Positions 31,094-34,086 of a stretch of 34,086 nucleotides of DNA are shown in pieces. The translations under genes were made by a program, and so were the position numbers. Positions within the stretch are counted from its first letter, which is position 1; the number at the start of each line of letters is the position of its first letter. Location of the stretch: assembly GCA_030378015.1 (NCBI GenBank), contig JAUCGG010000034.1, positions 1-34,086 of the forward strand, given 5' to 3'. This stretch comes from Desulfococcaceae bacterium HSG8. GTDB lineage: Bacteria > Desulfobacterota > Desulfobacteria > Desulfobacterales > 4be13. Below the pieces are notes generated by a model. That model had not been told where the DNA came from, did not search any database, and saw only the letters and a program-made list of their open reading frames with translations.

Positions 31094-32914
31094 CTACTCC
31101 TCAATCCTGGTCACAATCCCCTTCTCCTCAAGATATGACTCAAGTTTGCTCTCGAATCCGTGCTTGCTGAAAAAAGTCAGCCGGAGTTCCTTTCCGGAAA
31201 AACGCTCATTGTGAAGACGGACAGCCTTTCCCGTGAACTCATCCACGGTTTTTTCGGTGATTCTGTTCAGATATCTGGGAAGATAATTCTTGCACTCCGC
31301 CATGATGACGGACTCCTTTCCTTCCAGGACAACATCAATCTCCTCACCGCTCGGAAGGTGATAACCGATCACGGGGACAAACCCGGTGATTTCGATTCCC
31401 TCCGTGATTCTGCCCCTGCCGGTGATGATATTCCGGATGAGATCCAGCAGCACCTCCTGCTCATAATATCTGCCCTTCAGATTGCTGTGCCTTCCCTGCA
31501 TGACCCTGAGCTTCTCACGCAGTTCCTCGGCATCGGCCAGACCCAGTTCCAGTTGTTCCGCACGGTCTTTCAGATCATCCAGCATGTTGTCGTTTCTGAA
31601 ATAGCTGTCAAATTCGTCAACGGGCAGTCCGTACAGATCGGCACTGACCGTCATCAGGACTTTCTTCAGGGTCCGGTCGAACACGCCGCCGTATCTGCCG
31701 CCGCTGTCTTCTATAAGATCATATTTATGCAGCAGTTTCAGTTCACTTCGGAGCTTTTCCTCATCCATGTCAAGGGACATGGCCTGTTTCAACTGACTCG
31801 GATAATACCATTCTCCCTCGTGCCTGCACAGGAAATATGTTATTTTGCGAAGGTTGACGCTGTTGACGCCGTTCATGGCATAGGACAGATACTCCTCCCA
31901 GTCGCTCCTGATGCGCCCTTTTCCGACTTCCCAGGCCAGTGCCTCATCCGCATCTTCCGGAGATGATATCATCGTCTTTCCGAACTTCGGTGTCAGCAAA
32001 TCCGTAATCCGCCCGGGAACATTGTTGGTGATATGGACAATGTAGGAGGCTGTCTCACGGCTGACCCGCTGTCCGAACAGTCTGCCGTAATTCATTGTCA
32101 TTTCAACAGATTCCTCTGTATCCATCCTCGGCACGATGAACTCATCAAACCGCTGGGGCAGATACCGCATGAGATCATAGGACACGACTCCCATCAGCGA
32201 TCCGGTGATGAGCAGCGGCGCCACCCGGCTCTCGGCCGGCGACATGTATGCCTTGCAGGGCTTGTCCTCAATGCCGGCGTCTATATGCATGTTCAGGTAC
32301 TGGAACTCGTCGAGCATCTGCACGACCTGATCCTCCACGCCGACCATGGAGGCGAATCCCTGGGGAACCCCCACTGCCGCAAGAATATACTCATACTGCG
32401 GTTTCTCCAACTGTGACAGGCGCATATTGCCCTCCAGACGGCTCACAACTGTCTCCTTGTTCCGGAATGAGAGCGGTCCGATTTTTTCCAGAAGTGTTCC
32501 GATATCTGTCACGGTCCTGTCCGGAAGCACGGCATCCCGGTTCCAGGTGATGTCACGGGTGTGATAACCGACCACCTGCATGTAAAACCGGATGGTGAAA
32601 TCGGTGTGAAATTCCCTGCCGCTCCGCCCGCCCTCCCTGAATTCGTAATAAAACGGGATCAGCCCCCTGTGTTCGCTGTACAGGATGTTGTACAGACGTT
32701 CGATAACCAGACTCTTTCCGATTTTGCGCCGGCCCAGGAACGCGATGCTGCGGCTCAGTTGTTCTCTGATATTGCCTGCCCATCTGTAAAGAAATTCCAG
32801 TTCTCCGACCCGTCCGATGAAACGGGAGGGAACCCCCACACGTTCCCTGATGGCAAATTCGATACCATCCAGGTCCCAGTGATGGTTTTCTTTGGGTCTG
32901 AGTAGTTTTTCCAT
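31094..32914 (-). CDS. Archaeal-type ATPase fused to PD-(D/E)XK nuclease-like domain, paralogue, 606 aa
   Basis: The start at 32914 is chosen for AGGAGG seven bases upstream; the open frame runs 14 codons further. P-loop GRRKIGKS (61-68), Walker B VVQMLDEFQYLN (D202, E203), winged helix (about 355-405), then a charged coiled stretch (LKDRAEQLELGLADAEELRE). The nuclease-like core has E486 (YYEQEVLL), D527 (GEEIDVVL) and E540-C-K542 (IMAECKNYLPR). All core residues are present and the P-loop is canonical, unlike in the neighbour. The two genes share orientation, architecture and the DEFQ[FY]LN motif and probably arose by an old duplication. Confidence 0.82.
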   Translation of the reverse strand: MEKLLRPKENHHWDLDGIEFAIRERVGVPSRFIGRVGELEFLYRWAGNIREQLSRSIAFLGRRKIGKSLVIERLYNILYSEHRGLIPFYYEFREGGRSGREFHTDFTIRFYMQVVGYHTRDITWNRDAVLPDRTVTDIGTLLEKIGPLSFRNKETVVSRLEGNMRLSQLEKPQYEYILAAVGVPQGFASMVGVEDQVVQMLDEFQYLNMHIDAGIEDKPCKAYMSPAESRVAPLLITGSLMGVVSYDLMRYLPQRFDEFIVPRMDTEESVEMTMNYGRLFGQRVSRETASYIVHITNNVPGRITDLLTPKFGKTMISSPEDADEALAWEVGKGRIRSDWEEYLSYAMNGVNSVNLRKITYFLCRHEGEWYYPSQLKQAMSLDMDEEKLRSELKLLHKYDLIEDSGGRYGGVFDRTLKKVLMTVSADLYGLPVDEFDSYFRNDNMLDDLKDRAEQLELGLADAEELREKLRVMQGRHSNLKGRYYEQEVLLDLIRNIITGRGRITEGIEITGFVPVIGYHLPSGEEIDVVLEGKESVIMAECKNYLPRYLNRITEKTVDEFTGKAVRLHNERFSGKELRLTFFSKHGFESKLESYLEEKGIVTRIEE

Positions 32915-32991
32915 GTCTGTTCCTCCTGATTCAGTATGATTTTTCATTTTTCGCACACAGAGCGTATCGGTTTTTCCCAGGCGGCGTCAGT

Positions 32992-33240
32992 GCGGAAAAC
33001 CGTTCCGTTCCGCTCTATTTTTGCACTCCTTGCTTTCACCCGGGCAGAGGAGTGCGAAAATAGAGCAAAGCGGTTTTTCGCAGTTTGCAGAGCGGGCGTA
33101 TGCAAAAAACCGTTCCGCTCTGCTCTGTTTTTGCACTCCTTCTTTTCACCCGGGCAGAGGAGTGCGAAAATTAAGCGAAGCGGTTTTTCGCAGTGTGCAG
33201 AGCAAAAAACCGCTCCGCTTCACTCTGTTTTTGCACTCCT
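32992..33240. repeat. Tandem array of two and a half long hairpins
   Basis: Unit 1: arms 32992-33030 and 33048-33081; unit 2: about 33101-33140 and 33168-33202; unit 3 has only the left arm (33200-33240). The arms contain AAAACCGTTCCGCT and TTTTTGCACTCCT with complement AGGAGTGCGAAAA, and the loops share TTTCACCCGGGCAG. It fills the gap between the CHAT and ATPase-nuclease genes. Confidence 0.85.
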
Positions 33241-33253
33241 TAAAACGCACTGA

Positions 33254-34086
33254 TTATCTCCAGTTCCCGATGAGCAGAAACGGCGCCCAGAACACGGGAT
33301 GTCCGAACTCTTCCTGTCCGATCAGTTTTTTCTGTGCATTCTGCAACGCCTCTGCTTTTGAGCTATCCTTTGTCATGAACTGCCTGTAGAATTCTTCTGT
33401 GATCTGAGATGCTGCCGCGTCATCCACTTTCCACAGGGTTGCCAGCGCGCTTTTTGCCCCTGCCCTGATTGCCACGCCCGCGAGTCCGAAGGCAGCGCGT
33501 TCGTCGCCCGCAGCGGTCTCACATGCGCTTAACGCCAGCAGTTCCGGCTGTTTTTCACGGTATTTTTTCAGGCTCACCAGCCGGTCAAGTCCGTCCAGGG
33601 TCAGCCTGCCGTCATAAGTCAGGAGAAAGGTGTCTTCCGGGCTGTCTCCGAACACCGCGTGTGTTGCCAGATGCATGATATCATAATCCTGCTTCCGGAA
33701 TTCTGCCTCAAGATTTTCCGTTGTGAACTCCTCATTGAGCAGGATCATGCTTTCGCCTGTTGCCGCTATGTTCCGCAGTTCGTTTCCGACATTTTCAAGG
33801 GGGAGAAATCCCTGTCTTGCCTCGGAAAGACCGCTGAGAAGCATCCGGCTGTCCTCCCTGTCTGTCTTCCGGGTGTCTGTGAGGCTTACGGACGGAACGG
33901 TTCCCAGGGCATATTCTTCGATCAGGAAGCGTTCGCCGCTGTGCAGCGCGGAAAAAGGGATCAGGCTGAGCGCGCCGTCCGGGACAATGACAAGGGTTTT
34001 AATTTCCCGTGAGGCAAATTCAGCGAGCGCGGGCCGGATCAGCCAGTCATATAACTGCTCTGCATCATCCTGATAATCCTCTTCCC
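33254..34086 (-). CDS. CHAT-domain caspase-like protease, C-terminal part, runs off the window
   Basis: The frame is open to the window edge, so the N-terminus (often TPR repeats) lies outside; 277 codons are seen. The CHAT fold is clear: LYDWLIRPAL, TLVIVPDGALSLIPFSAL, then the catalytic His in MHLATHAVF and Cys in LLALSACETAAG, followed by AIRAGAKSALATLWKVDD and HPVFWAPFLLIGNW at the end. Both dyad residues are present. CHAT proteases act in peptide-triggered cell death or defence and often lie near FecR and CHASE2 genes, as here on the same strand. An internal ATG (33844) should not be taken as the start. Confidence 0.9.
   Translation of the reverse strand, partial: EEDYQDDAEQLYDWLIRPALAEFASREIKTLVIVPDGALSLIPFSALHSGERFLIEEYALGTVPSVSLTDTRKTDREDSRMLLSGLSEARQGFLPLENVGNELRNIAATGESMILLNEEFTTENLEAEFRKQDYDIMHLATHAVFGDSPEDTFLLTYDGRLTLDGLDRLVSLKKYREKQPELLALSACETAAGDERAAFGLAGVAIRAGAKSALATLWKVDDAAASQITEEFYRQFMTKDSSKAEALQNAQKKLIGQEEFGHPVFWAPFLLIGNWR

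Noticed and set aside
33021-33389. Plus-strand frames of 105-122 residues across the hairpin array
   Set aside because: They are translations of tandem inverted repeats running into the antisense of the CHAT gene.

Overview
The window looks like an accessory-rich piece of a large, repeat-laden Gram-negative genome, most likely a sulfate-reducing deltaproteobacterium (Desulfobacterota, Desulfonema/Desulfococcus type). This placement is inferred, not proven. It rests on the paired b and b' subunits of the ATP synthase, dockerin-tailed secreted proteins, a CHASE2 hybrid kinase, a CHAT protease, and very dense dispersed palindromic repeats of several families.

Layout. 1-4.6 kb: three copies of a DUF2887/Rpn-type PD-(D/E)XK nuclease gene, the first inactivated by a 79-bp deletion. 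Each has a strong internal ribosome binding site and ATG that would give a separate C-terminal peptide. Two copies are followed by a stand-alone gene restarting at the same point with a different tail. A HEPN gene overlapping a BolA-like gene sits between copies 1 and 2. 4.7-10.0 kb: an exported 1734-residue mosaic papain-family protease with an attenuator-like leader. 10.3-12.6 kb: a Uma2 endonuclease gene, a broken UPF0175/DUF3368 toxin-antitoxin remnant, a MITE-like element and a DHH phosphoesterase gene.

13.1-17.3 kb: an operon for the membrane half of a rotary ATP synthase (atpZ, atpI, atpB, a fused four-hairpin c subunit, a normal c subunit, b', b), ending in a terminator with no F1 genes. 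Only the first hairpin of the fused c subunit keeps the ion-binding carboxylate; the other three carry glutamine. The single-hairpin c subunit has a complete two-carboxylate Na+-type site. Together they predict a mixed rotor with very few ion sites. 17.3-21.5 kb: nested repeat elements, an orphan COG3950/PtuA-like ATPase, RNase HI with a palindromic repeat translated in its linker, and degraded fragments.

21.5-34.1 kb: a chemoreceptor facing a minus-strand block of a CHASE2 hybrid kinase, a FecR-like exported protein, two paralogous ATPase-nuclease fusions and a CHAT protease that runs off the window. FecR-like, CHASE2 and CHAT proteins plausibly form one envelope-sensing/proteolysis unit.

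A recurring theme is that repeats enter genes: palindromes are translated inside a signal peptide, the RNase H linker and the kinase linkers, a MITE abuts the kinase start codon, and a hairpin element has apparently inserted into an older repeat whose empty copies are also present. The most noteworthy systems are the one-site four-hairpin c subunit and the Rpn array with extra tail genes.
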